Source of the DNA: PRS1 sp965250265
GTDB lineage: Bacteria; Bacteroidota; Bacteroidia; Flavobacteriales; Flavobacteriaceae
Direction: 5' to 3'
DNA: 64,000 nt
NCBI GenBank assembly: GCA_965250265.1
Contig: CBDFNO010000014.1
Location: 663,163 to 727,162 of the forward strand
Shown in pieces: positions 45,565 through 53,918 of the stretch (the first letter of the stretch is position 1; every line of letters begins with the position of its first letter). The notes beneath the pieces are model-generated. The model was not told the origin of the DNA and ran no database searches. It saw only the letters and a program-made list of their open reading frames with translations. The position numbers and the translations under genes are program-made.

Positions 45565-46914
45565 ATGAAAAATAAAACTATAAACAAAATTTTTGCGCTA
45601 ATAATTATTTTTAGTTTGACTTTAATGAGTTGCAAAGAAAATACAGCCTATAAAGAACAACTAAAAGACCCAGAATTGTTTCAGTCTGCAATGAAAAAAT
45701 TAACAGATGTAATAGTTTATGATATTTTTTCTCCTCCGGTTGCTTCAAGAGTTTATATGTATCCTAGTGTAGCTTCATATGCTGTTATGCAAAAGGCGTA
45801 TCCCGATAAATATAATGCCCTCGAGGGACAACTTAAAGATTTATCAACTATACCTGAACCGACAGATGAAAACATAGATTTCCATTTAGCTTCCTTCCAT
45901 GCTTTTACAGTTGTTGGTAAACAACTTATTTTTTCAGAACAGAAAATTACTGATTTTCAAATCGAAACATATCAAAATTTGCAAAAGGCTGGACTTCCTG
46001 ACAAAGTTCTTGAAGCATCTAAAGAATATGGAAACAAAGTAGCTGATCATATACTCAAATGGTCTAAAGGAGATTTGTATGATCAAACACGTACATATTC
46101 TAAATATACAATTCTAGAAGAAGACAAATTTTGGAAACCAACTCCTCCAGACTATATGGATGGTATCGAACCACACTGGAGCAAAATTAGAACCTTGGTT
46201 TTAAAATCTGCTGATCAGTTCCCTCCCATTCCGCCTTTAGAATTTGATTTAACCAAAGGGAGCGAATTTCAGAAACAATTAATGGAAGTCTACGAAAAAG
46301 GGCAAGGTGCTGATGCTGATGCTGATAGTAAAGAAATTGCTAGTTTTTGGGATTGTAATCCTTACGTATCACATCACCGAGGTCATGCTATGTTTGCTAC
46401 TAAAAAAATAACACCAGGCGGGCATTGGATTGGTATTACTGCCATAGCGACTAGAAAATCTAACGCCACATTTGACGAAACTATAAATGCTTATACAAAT
46501 GTTTCTATTGCTCTTTTTGATGCCTTTATCAGTTGCTGGGATGAAAAATGGAAAAGTTTAGTAGTGCGTCCTGAAACATTGATAAATCAGTATATAGATG
46601 AAGAGTGGGTGCCATTATTACAGACACCTCCTTTTCCTGAATATACGAGTGGACATTCTGTAATTTCTAGAGCAGCTGCTATTGTTTTGACTAAATTATA
46701 TGGAGGAAATTTCAGTTTTAATGATACTACTGAAATGGAATATGGTTTACCTGCAAGAGATTTTAAATCATTTAAACATGCTTCTGAAGAAGCAGCAATT
46801 TCGCGATTATATGGAGGAATTCACTATATGATGGCTATAGATGAAGGTGTTAAACAAGGTGAAAAAGTAGGTGATTACATTGCTGTTACTCTTCAGACCT
46901 CTAAAATTAAATAA
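45565..46914 (+). CDS. Vanadium-dependent haloperoxidase/PAP2-type lipoprotein
   Basis: A 449-residue lipoprotein (IFALIIIFSLTLMSC) of the vanadium haloperoxidase/acid phosphatase type 2 superfamily. All three oxyanion-binding motifs are present: K328-x6-R335-P336 (KWKSLVVRP), S362-G363-H364 (TSGHS) and R414-x5-H420 (SRLYGGIH). These bind vanadate in haloperoxidases and phosphate in phosphatases, and sequence alone does not separate the two. It lacks the membrane helices of lipid phosphatases. A TTG at 45559 is in frame, but the ATG at 45565 is preferred. Its place after the FG-GAP genes is a recurring pairing in this phylum from my knowledge of the group. Substrate unknown. Confidence 0.85.
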   Translation: MKNKTINKIFALIIIFSLTLMSCKENTAYKEQLKDPELFQSAMKKLTDVIVYDIFSPPVASRVYMYPSVASYAVMQKAYPDKYNALEGQLKDLSTIPEPTDENIDFHLASFHAFTVVGKQLIFSEQKITDFQIETYQNLQKAGLPDKVLEASKEYGNKVADHILKWSKGDLYDQTRTYSKYTILEEDKFWKPTPPDYMDGIEPHWSKIRTLVLKSADQFPPIPPLEFDLTKGSEFQKQLMEVYEKGQGADADADSKEIASFWDCNPYVSHHRGHAMFATKKITPGGHWIGITAIATRKSNATFDETINAYTNVSIALFDAFISCWDEKWKSLVVRPETLINQYIDEEWVPLLQTPPFPEYTSGHSVISRAAAIVLTKLYGGNFSFNDTTEMEYGLPARDFKSFKHASEEAAISRLYGGIHYMMAIDEGVKQGEKVGDYIAVTLQTSKIK

Positions 46915-46960
46915 AGCCATCGGTGTTGTTACAAAATATATTTGTTTAAAAAATTAGCCT

Positions 46961-48163
46961 GTGTCAGACCAGCTTAATATACTTTATGATGATGCCCTTA
47001 AATTATTAAGGCAGTTAACCACATCACAAGGTATTCAAGCAAGTACTATAGCATCCGATAATTATAAAAGAATTTGGGCTAGAGATAGCATGATTTGTGG
47101 GATAGCCGGTAGTTTAGTAGATGATAGTACAATCATTGAAGGTTTAAAAACATCATTGCTAACTTTAGCAAAGCATCAAAATAATCAAGGTGTTATACCG
47201 TCTAATGTTTTAGAAAAAAACACTAATACAGAGCTATCTTACGGTAGTTTAGTAGGTCGTGTAGATACAAACACTTGGTTTATTGTTGGTGCTTGTCTAT
47301 ATTATTTGAACACCAAAGATATATCTACCTGGAAATATCTTGAGCCAATTATTCAAAAAGCCAGAGTATATCTTAAAACTATTGAGTTTAATGATAAAGG
47401 ATGGATTTACACGCCAATAAGTGGTAATTGGGCAGATGAGTATCCTATTCACGGATATACGCTTTATGATAATAGTTTGCGTATTTGGGGTGAATCCCTT
47501 TGGCTAAAAATAAATAATGAAAATGCTAATGAACTAAATGAAGTTAAGGGTAAAACAACTATTAATTTCTGGCCTTTAAAAGATTATAATGGCAATGAAA
47601 TATATCAGAAATCGTCTTATGAAAAAGCCTGTTCTAAATCTATATCTCACTTCTGCTCATTTATTCTCCCGGGAATTTATGATACACGATTTGATGCTGC
47701 TGGGAATGCACTCGCATTATTAAACTTTAAATTAAGTGATGGTCAAAAAACTTCGCTTTCAAAGTTTATAAAAACTCTTAATGGCGATATTACTAAAACC
47801 CTGATTCCAGCGTTTTGGCCTCCTATCCAAAAAGGAGATAATGATTGGCATTATATCGAAGGCAACTATTCTTATGATTTTAAAAATGAGCCTTTTCATT
47901 TTCATAATGGAGGAATTTGGCCTATTTGGATGGGATTGTTTTGTTTAGGTTTAGCAAATAACGATTTAAATGAAGAAGTAGAACAGATTGTTACAGACTT
48001 TGAAAAAGTTACTCAAAATGAAAATTGGAGTTTTCAAGAGTATATCACTTCAGACAATTTACATCTTAACGGAAAGGATCAAATGGGATTTACGGCGTCG
48101 GGGATTGTTTTTATGTATCATGCTTTAAAAGATGATTCCTATAAAATTAAATTGGGTTTATGA
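46961..48163 (+). CDS. (alpha/alpha)6-barrel glycosidase-like protein, cytoplasmic
   Basis: A 400-residue protein without signal peptide, starting at GTG 46961 (no ATG before residue 49). It resembles the catalytic barrel of amylo-alpha-1,6-glucosidase or GH100 invertase-like enzymes: NYKRIWARDSM near residue 35, GSLVGRVDTNTWFIVGA, ISGNWADEYPIHGYTLYDN and FHNGGIWPIWMG. The acidic residues of ARD and WADE are candidate catalytic groups. The family is not certain. It overlaps the following kinase gene by 4 bases, and the run continues with two sugar carriers and a trehalase, so a role in intracellular disaccharide breakdown (for example of a sucrose- or glucosyl-type compound) is inferred. Confidence 0.7.
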   Translation: MSDQLNILYDDALKLLRQLTTSQGIQASTIASDNYKRIWARDSMICGIAGSLVDDSTIIEGLKTSLLTLAKHQNNQGVIPSNVLEKNTNTELSYGSLVGRVDTNTWFIVGACLYYLNTKDISTWKYLEPIIQKARVYLKTIEFNDKGWIYTPISGNWADEYPIHGYTLYDNSLRIWGESLWLKINNENANELNEVKGKTTINFWPLKDYNGNEIYQKSSYEKACSKSISHFCSFILPGIYDTRFDAAGNALALLNFKLSDGQKTSLSKFIKTLNGDITKTLIPAFWPPIQKGDNDWHYIEGNYSYDFKNEPFHFHNGGIWPIWMGLFCLGLANNDLNEEVEQIVTDFEKVTQNENWSFQEYITSDNLHLNGKDQMGFTASGIVFMYHALKDDSYKIKLGL

Positions 48164-48804
48164 TAGGTGATAAATTAACATATCATTCGGCATATAAAGA
48201 GATAACCAAATTTGTTATTTCTGAATTAAGAGATAATCTAATTAATAATAATCGAATATGTATTTCTGTTGGAGGTGAATCGGGTTGTGGTAAGACATCC
48301 CTGGCATATGCTCTTCAAATGGATATTGAAAAAAGTACCGGATTAAAGGGGTTTTTATTTCATTTAGACGACTATTTTAAAATGCCTCCGGCTGATAATC
48401 ACAAAGTGAGACTTAATGATATGAGTCGGGTAGGAATGAAAGAAATTAATCTCGAATTATTGAACAACAATTTAATTCAGTTCAAAGAAGGCACTCCTGT
48501 TTTAAATAAGCCATTAATAGATTATCACCAAAATAAAACGCTGAAGGAAGATATATTTTCGGCCGAATTCGACTTTTGTATTGTTGAAGGCACTTATGTA
48601 AGCAATTTAACCGCACCAGATTACAAAATATTCATAGAAACTACTTATCTTGATACCAGGAAATCCCGAATTGAACGCGGAAGAGACCTCATAAACGACT
48701 TTAATGAGCAGGTATTAAAGATCGAACATCAAATTATTAATCCCCACTTCAAATTAGCCCGTGTTATTATAGACAAAGATTTAAATATTGTAACTAAAAC
48801 ATAA
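48160..48804 (+). CDS. P-loop kinase of the uridine kinase/phosphoribulokinase-like type
   Basis: A 214-residue cytoplasmic P-loop protein. Walker A is GESGCGKT at 39-46, and FLFHLDDYFKMPP is the typical substrate-binding acidic segment of uridine kinase-like enzymes, followed by FCIVEGTYVSNL and the RKSRIERGRDLI lid segment. It presumably transfers phosphate from ATP to a small hydroxyl substrate. Within a locus of disaccharide enzymes and carriers, the substrate is more likely a sugar or sugar derivative than uridine, but this is inference. Its ATG overlaps the preceding stop by 4 bases, and the next carrier starts 5 bases after its end. Confidence 0.8.
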   Translation: MIGDKLTYHSAYKEITKFVISELRDNLINNNRICISVGGESGCGKTSLAYALQMDIEKSTGLKGFLFHLDDYFKMPPADNHKVRLNDMSRVGMKEINLELLNNNLIQFKEGTPVLNKPLIDYHQNKTLKEDIFSAEFDFCIVEGTYVSNLTAPDYKIFIETTYLDTRKSRIERGRDLINDFNEQVLKIEHQIINPHFKLARVIIDKDLNIVTKT

Positions 48805-48809
48805 AAGAT

Positions 48810-50114
48810 ATGACCTTTAAAAAACCTAGGCTCTCCTTTTGGCAAATATGGAATATGAATGTAGGATTCCTTGGAATCCAGTTCAGCTTTGGATTACAGC
48901 AAACGGCTATAAGTCCTATTTTTCAGTTTTTAGGGGCAGATCCTCACGACCTGCCTCTTTTAAACCTGGCGGGACCGGTAACGGGTTTTATTATACAACC
49001 AATGATTGGAGCCATTTCCGATAAGACCTGGTCTCCCAAATGGGGAAGGCGTAAACCATTCTTTTTAATAGGAGCGGTTTTGGCGAGCTTGGTATTATTT
49101 GGCTTTCCGTTTACAACCGGATTAGGACTAGGGATCATGTTATATTGGATGTTAGATATTGGAAATAATACAGCTATGGAGCCTTATCGTGCTTTTGTTG
49201 GAGATAAATTGCCCGACAAACAATTGACCTTTGGTTATCAAATGCAAAGCCTATTTGTTGGAGCAGGAATTGTTTTGGCCAATGCTTCAATATTTCTTTT
49301 TAAAAATTGGCTTGGTGCAGATGATCAAACTATCGAAGGCATCCCCAGCTGGCTTTATTATCCGTTTTTTATTGGGTCTATTCTGTCTTTGGTAACCATA
49401 TTGTGGTCAGTTTTAAAGACCCCGGAAATACCGCCTACCGATAAAGAATTCGAGGAAATTCAGGCTAGTAGAGATCAATCCTTTATTAAAAAAGCGATTG
49501 AACCTTTTGTTGATATATACCAAGCTATAAAACATATGCCAAAATTCATGTGGAAGTTAGCTGCTGTTTATTTATTTCAATGGTATGCCCTGTTTATATA
49601 TTTTCAATTTATTTCACCAATGTTTGAATTATCATTGGGTTTTGATAAAAGTGAAGCATTAGCACAATCATCAAAAATGAACCTTACCTATAATTTTGTC
49701 ACCATGATAGTAGCGTTGCTTTTGGTGCCGATTGCAGCAAGGATAGGAAATAAATTAGTTTATATGATGGGGCTTTTAGGAACAGGAATTGCCTTACTTT
49801 TAATCCCACACATTCAAAACGAAAATTTAGTTTTGCTGCCTATGATACTTATGGGTATAGGATGGGCTGCTATGATGGGGATTCCTTACTCGATGGTTTC
49901 AAAAATAGTTCCACAAGAAAAGAGAGGTGTTTATATGGGTATTGTGAATATGATGATAGTTGTACCTATGTTTATAGAAACCATAACATTTGGACCCATT
50001 ATAAAATATTTGCTTGGGAATAATGCCATTAACGCCATTTTATTTGCGGGTGTGTTTTTTATAATTGCTTCTGTTCTGGCAATCCGCTTAAATGTTCAAT
50101 CTGCTAATAAATAA
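48810..50114 (+). CDS. MFS sugar carrier, SLC45/sucrose transporter-like
   Basis: A 434-residue inner-membrane carrier with about 12 hydrophobic helices. FLGIQFSFGLQQTAISPIF in helix 1, PMIGAISDKTWSPKWGRRKPFF in the 2-3 loop, and NNTAMEPYRAFVGD resemble the GPH/SLC45 group that includes plant sucrose:proton symporters and bacterial maltose carriers. It likely imports an intact disaccharide for cleavage by the cytoplasmic trehalase or barrel enzyme encoded beside it. The next MFS gene begins 6 bases downstream. Confidence 0.85.
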   Translation: MTFKKPRLSFWQIWNMNVGFLGIQFSFGLQQTAISPIFQFLGADPHDLPLLNLAGPVTGFIIQPMIGAISDKTWSPKWGRRKPFFLIGAVLASLVLFGFPFTTGLGLGIMLYWMLDIGNNTAMEPYRAFVGDKLPDKQLTFGYQMQSLFVGAGIVLANASIFLFKNWLGADDQTIEGIPSWLYYPFFIGSILSLVTILWSVLKTPEIPPTDKEFEEIQASRDQSFIKKAIEPFVDIYQAIKHMPKFMWKLAAVYLFQWYALFIYFQFISPMFELSLGFDKSEALAQSSKMNLTYNFVTMIVALLLVPIAARIGNKLVYMMGLLGTGIALLLIPHIQNENLVLLPMILMGIGWAAMMGIPYSMVSKIVPQEKRGVYMGIVNMMIVVPMFIETITFGPIIKYLLGNNAINAILFAGVFFIIASVLAIRLNVQSANK

Positions 50115-50120
50115 AAACCC

Positions 50121-51356
50121 ATGAAAAATCTAGGCATAAAAATATCTCTTTATCTTAACTATTTTGTTTTTGCCATACTATTAAACAGTGTTGGTATTGT
50201 AATTGCAAAATCAATTAACGTTTATCATGTAACTGAATCGCAAGCATCACTTTTAGAAGCGTTTAAAGATTTGCCAATAGCGATTGTATCTTTTTTGGTA
50301 GCATCCTTTCTGCCTAGGTTTGGATATAAAAAAGCCATGTTAACTGGCTTGATAATTGTATTTTTTGGTTGCTTAATAATGATTTTTGGCAATACATTTT
50401 CATACACTAAGATATTGTTTATGTCTATTGGGGTGAGCTTCGCTTTAGTAAAATTATCAGTTTATTCTCTTATTGGAATAATCACAACGTCAAAGAAAGA
50501 GCACTCCTCTTTAATGAGTTCTATTGAAGGATTCTTTATGGTAGGAATTGCTCTAGCATATTTTTTATTCCCCGCTTTCTATTCGGATACTAATGAAAAC
50601 GCTTGGCTTAATGTGTACTATGTACTGATTGGATTAATAATTATATCTTTTATCTTTTTGCTTTTTTCAAAAATAGAATACGAAGTTGAAGCTATTGGTT
50701 CAAATTTAAAAGAAGACATTATGTATTCTTTGAAGTTAATAATTGTGCCACTGGTATTGGTGTTTTTAGCATCGGCATTCTTTTTTGTTATGATAGAACA
50801 AGGCATAATGACATGGCTCCCGAGGTTTAATGAAAAAATATTTAAATTCAGCACTACTTTAAGTGTTCAAATGGCATTTATATTTGCATTATCTCTTGCT
50901 CTTGGAAGATTTGTAGCAGGTTATCTTACTAAAAGAATATCATGGGTGTACTTAGTTATAGTATGTGTGATTATTTCTGGAGGAATTTTATTGGGTGTAT
51001 TGCCACAATTAAAAATAGATATTGATTCTTTGCATGAAATAACCAGTTTAAAAGATGTGCCAATGTTAGGATTTATATTACCATTAATTGGCTTATTTAT
51101 TGCTCCTATATACCCATTATTAAACTCCACAGTTTTAAGTTCATTACCTAAAAGTTTACACTCTCCAATGTCAGGATTAATTATTATATTTTCCGCCCTT
51201 GGAGGCACAATAGGATCAAGAATAGTTGGAGAGTTGTTTGAAAGCATTGGTGGTGCTAATGCTTTTTATTTCTTACTAATACCAATGGTTCTTTTAATAG
51301 TCTTTGTCTTATTAATAGATAAGCTTTCTAAAAGAGAGATTATTATAAAATCATGA
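50121..51356 (+). CDS. MFS transporter (second carrier of the trehalase locus)
   Basis: A 411-residue membrane protein with about 12 hydrophobic helices, starting MKNLGIKISLYLNYFVFAILLNSVG. The loop FLPRFGYKKAM stands at the position of the MFS A-motif. It is unrelated at motif level to the SLC45-like carrier before it and somewhat like FucP/FHS-type sugar permeases. It overlaps the trehalase gene by 4 bases, so translation is coupled. Whether it imports trehalose or moves a product such as glucose is unknown. Confidence 0.8.
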   Translation: MKNLGIKISLYLNYFVFAILLNSVGIVIAKSINVYHVTESQASLLEAFKDLPIAIVSFLVASFLPRFGYKKAMLTGLIIVFFGCLIMIFGNTFSYTKILFMSIGVSFALVKLSVYSLIGIITTSKKEHSSLMSSIEGFFMVGIALAYFLFPAFYSDTNENAWLNVYYVLIGLIIISFIFLLFSKIEYEVEAIGSNLKEDIMYSLKLIIVPLVLVFLASAFFFVMIEQGIMTWLPRFNEKIFKFSTTLSVQMAFIFALSLALGRFVAGYLTKRISWVYLVIVCVIISGGILLGVLPQLKIDIDSLHEITSLKDVPMLGFILPLIGLFIAPIYPLLNSTVLSSLPKSLHSPMSGLIIIFSALGGTIGSRIVGELFESIGGANAFYFLLIPMVLLIVFVLLIDKLSKREIIIKS

Positions 51357-53227
51357 TATTCCAATTAAATATTGAAGATACTTTAGACCGTTTATTAAAG
51401 CAGGAAGATACAGACGGCGATAAAAAATTAACCGTCGAAGATAAAGGCCCAAAGGCATTTGCTATCCAATCCACCACTGGAGAAGAATATGTGGTAAAAG
51501 GGACGTATCACCTTTCAAATGTATTGCAGGAACTTGTTATCGCAAAAAGCGAAGGTAAGCAAGTCGCAGAGATTCCGCTGTCAAAAATAGAAGAACTTCC
51601 TGTAGATAGAATATCCAGGATGATAAGAGATTATTATTGGAAAGGGCTTACACGTACTATGGATGCCAAAGGTATTGAGGGCTTAATTCATGACACCAAA
51701 AATGAAAGTTTGGCCTCCGAAGTATTGAGAATTTACATCCCGTTTAATGACGATCTGGCCCTAAAGTATTATAAGGATCTTGAAAGTAAATATTCCATTA
51801 AAGCAATAAGACTTCCAGAAGAAATTACACCTCAATATGTAAAGGAATGTAATGACAAACCTGGAATTTTAGCTTTAAAATTAGAATCTGAAGGTGTCGA
51901 AATAAAAGGTGTTCCATTTGTAGTTCCCGGCGGCCGTTTTAATGAAATGTACGGTTGGGATAGCTATTTCGAATCTGTAGGGTTACTATTGGATGGTAAA
52001 GTTTATTTGGCAAAAGCTATGGCCGATAATTTTCAATACGAGATCGAATATTATGGCAAGATACTTAATGCTAATCGTTCATATTATTTAACGAGAACAC
52101 AACCCCCATTTTATTCAAGTTTAATAAGAGAGGTTTTTGATATTACTCATGACAAAGAATGGCTGAAACAGCATCTTAAAACAGCAATAAAGGAATACGA
52201 AACCGTTTGGATGGTTGAAGGTAAGCGCCTTACTAAAAACGGACTTAACAGATATTTGGCAGAAGGTATTGGTTTTCCACCCGAATGTGAAGAAGGTCAT
52301 TTTGATTCGGTGTTAAGACCATACGCTTCTCAAACCAATATCTCCCTAAAAGAATTTATTAAGGGTTATGACGTAGGGAGTATTGTAAATAAAGAATTAA
52401 ATGATTATTTTATTCATGATAGAACGGTTAGAGAATCAGGGCATGACACCTCATATAGAATAGAAGGAAATTGTGCAGACCTTAACCTTGTAGAACTTAA
52501 TGCAATGCTATATAAATATGAAAATGATTTTTCAGAAATTATTAAATCCCAATTCAATGATAATTTTGAATATAACGATGTCGTATATAGTTCCTCACAC
52601 TGGGATGAAAATGCAGAAAAAAGAAAGGCGGCTGTAAATAAATATTTATGGAATGAAGCCAACGGTATGTATTATGATTATAACGTTAAATCCAAAAAGA
52701 AATCAGACTTTGTTGCCGCATCTACCTTAACACCTTTATGGGCAAACCTGTGCTCTAAAGAACAAGCCGAGCAATTAGTTATAAACGCAATTCCAATATT
52801 AAAAGAAAAAGGAGGGATAGCCGGATGTTCAAAAGAAAGTCGAGGCACTATCTCAAAAGAACGTCCGCAGAGACAATGGGATTATCCTAACGGATGGGCA
52901 CCTCATCAAATGATGATCTGGAAAGGATTAATTAATTATGGTTTTATTAAAGAAGCGCAGGAATTAATTTATAGATGGTTATATATGATAACTAAAAATG
53001 CTGTTGATTATAATGGAACAATACCAGAAAAGTATGATGTTGTAGGAGCAACACACAAAGTATTTGCAGAATATGGAAATGTTGGTACCGATTTCGAATA
53101 TATTACTCAAGAAGGTTTTGGATGGATGAATGCTTCTTATCAATATGGATCGTCATTATTGGAGGAAAAATATATTAATAAGTTAAACATGCTCAAACAA
53201 CCTGAAGATGTATTTATTACTCGATAA
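51353..53227 (+). CDS. Cytoplasmic GH37 trehalase with an N-terminal EF-hand-like calcium loop
   Basis: A 624-residue trehalase that hydrolyses trehalose to two glucose molecules. Both GH37 signatures are visible: PGGRFNEMYGWDSYF (192-206) and QWDYPNGW (508-515). By family analogy Asp365 (RESGHDTS) is the general acid and Glu587 (QEGFGWMN) the base. There is no signal peptide. Residues 19-30 (DTDGDKKLTVED) form a 12-residue loop spaced like an EF-hand, and the segment DGDKKLTVEDKGPK resembles the calcium-binding loop of fungal neutral trehalases. The overall layout (TRTMDAKGIEGL region before the barrel) also looks neutral-trehalase-like. It is the last gene of a tightly packed five-gene operon (46961-53227). 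Confidence 0.93.
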   Translation: MIFQLNIEDTLDRLLKQEDTDGDKKLTVEDKGPKAFAIQSTTGEEYVVKGTYHLSNVLQELVIAKSEGKQVAEIPLSKIEELPVDRISRMIRDYYWKGLTRTMDAKGIEGLIHDTKNESLASEVLRIYIPFNDDLALKYYKDLESKYSIKAIRLPEEITPQYVKECNDKPGILALKLESEGVEIKGVPFVVPGGRFNEMYGWDSYFESVGLLLDGKVYLAKAMADNFQYEIEYYGKILNANRSYYLTRTQPPFYSSLIREVFDITHDKEWLKQHLKTAIKEYETVWMVEGKRLTKNGLNRYLAEGIGFPPECEEGHFDSVLRPYASQTNISLKEFIKGYDVGSIVNKELNDYFIHDRTVRESGHDTSYRIEGNCADLNLVELNAMLYKYENDFSEIIKSQFNDNFEYNDVVYSSSHWDENAEKRKAAVNKYLWNEANGMYYDYNVKSKKKSDFVAASTLTPLWANLCSKEQAEQLVINAIPILKEKGGIAGCSKESRGTISKERPQRQWDYPNGWAPHQMMIWKGLINYGFIKEAQELIYRWLYMITKNAVDYNGTIPEKYDVVGATHKVFAEYGNVGTDFEYITQEGFGWMNASYQYGSSLLEEKYINKLNMLKQPEDVFITR

Positions 53228-53368
53228 ATTATATAAAATTTTGAAAACTTTTATTCTGTTCCTTGATATAGGAGCTAAAACAAAAAGCATTTAGTTTTAT
53301 TAGTACCGTTTATATTTTATACTATCATGAAATAAAACTATATTTATTATAAATTAAGAAATATTAAA

Positions 53369-53881
53369 ATGAAAACAATTAAATATTTATTATTACCGGT
53401 TTTAGCTTTTACAATCTTAGTTAATTGTGGAGGAGAAGAAAAGAAGACAGAAGACTCTAAAAAAGTAAAGATAAATGCCAAGAAGAAAACTAAGAAAAAG
53501 GACGACAATGTTGCAAATGTTGTTTTGACTGCTGATGATTTAATGAAATTCAATAAGACAGAAATAAAAGTGAAATCCGGACAAAAAGTGAAGTTAACAT
53601 TAAGACATGTTGGGACGTTGGATAAAAATGTAATGGGTCATAATGTTGTAATCTTAAAAAAGGGTGTAGACCCAGTAAAGTTTGCTGCATTAGCAGCTAC
53701 AGAACGTGATAATGAATATATCCCAAAAGATTCACAAGATATTATTGTTTACACTAAACTTATAGGCGGAGGAGAAACCACAATAATAGAATTTGATGCA
53801 CCAGAAGCAGGAACTTATGAATTCTTATGTAGTTTCCCAGCTCACTTTGCTATGATGCGTGGTAAGTTTATTGTCGAGTAA
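53369..53881 (+). CDS. Azurin-type blue copper lipoprotein
   Basis: A 170-residue lipoprotein (LVNC, Cys20), with a Lys-rich linker (about 30-46) and then an azurin domain. The type 1 copper ligands are all placed as in azurin: His91 (MGHNVV), Cys154 and His159 (CSFPAHF, five apart) and Met163. It carries single electrons in the periplasm or at the inner or outer membrane. It stands alone on the plus strand, convergent with the GMC/Gfo-Idh cluster, and could accept electrons from a periplasmic dehydrogenase, but azurins also serve respiratory chains, so the link is speculative. Confidence 0.94.
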   Translation: MKTIKYLLLPVLAFTILVNCGGEEKKTEDSKKVKINAKKKTKKKDDNVANVVLTADDLMKFNKTEIKVKSGQKVKLTLRHVGTLDKNVMGHNVVILKKGVDPVKFAALAATERDNEYIPKDSQDIIVYTKLIGGGETTIIEFDAPEAGTYEFLCSFPAHFAMMRGKFIVE

Positions 53882-53918
53882 TAAATTTTGTTATTAAAAG
53901 GGGTTAGAATCAAAAATA

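Noticed and set aside
48160..48804. Assigning the P-loop gene as uridine kinase (udk)
   Set aside because: The general fold matches, but the operon is devoted to disaccharide use and no uridine-specific motif could be confirmed, so no gene symbol was given.
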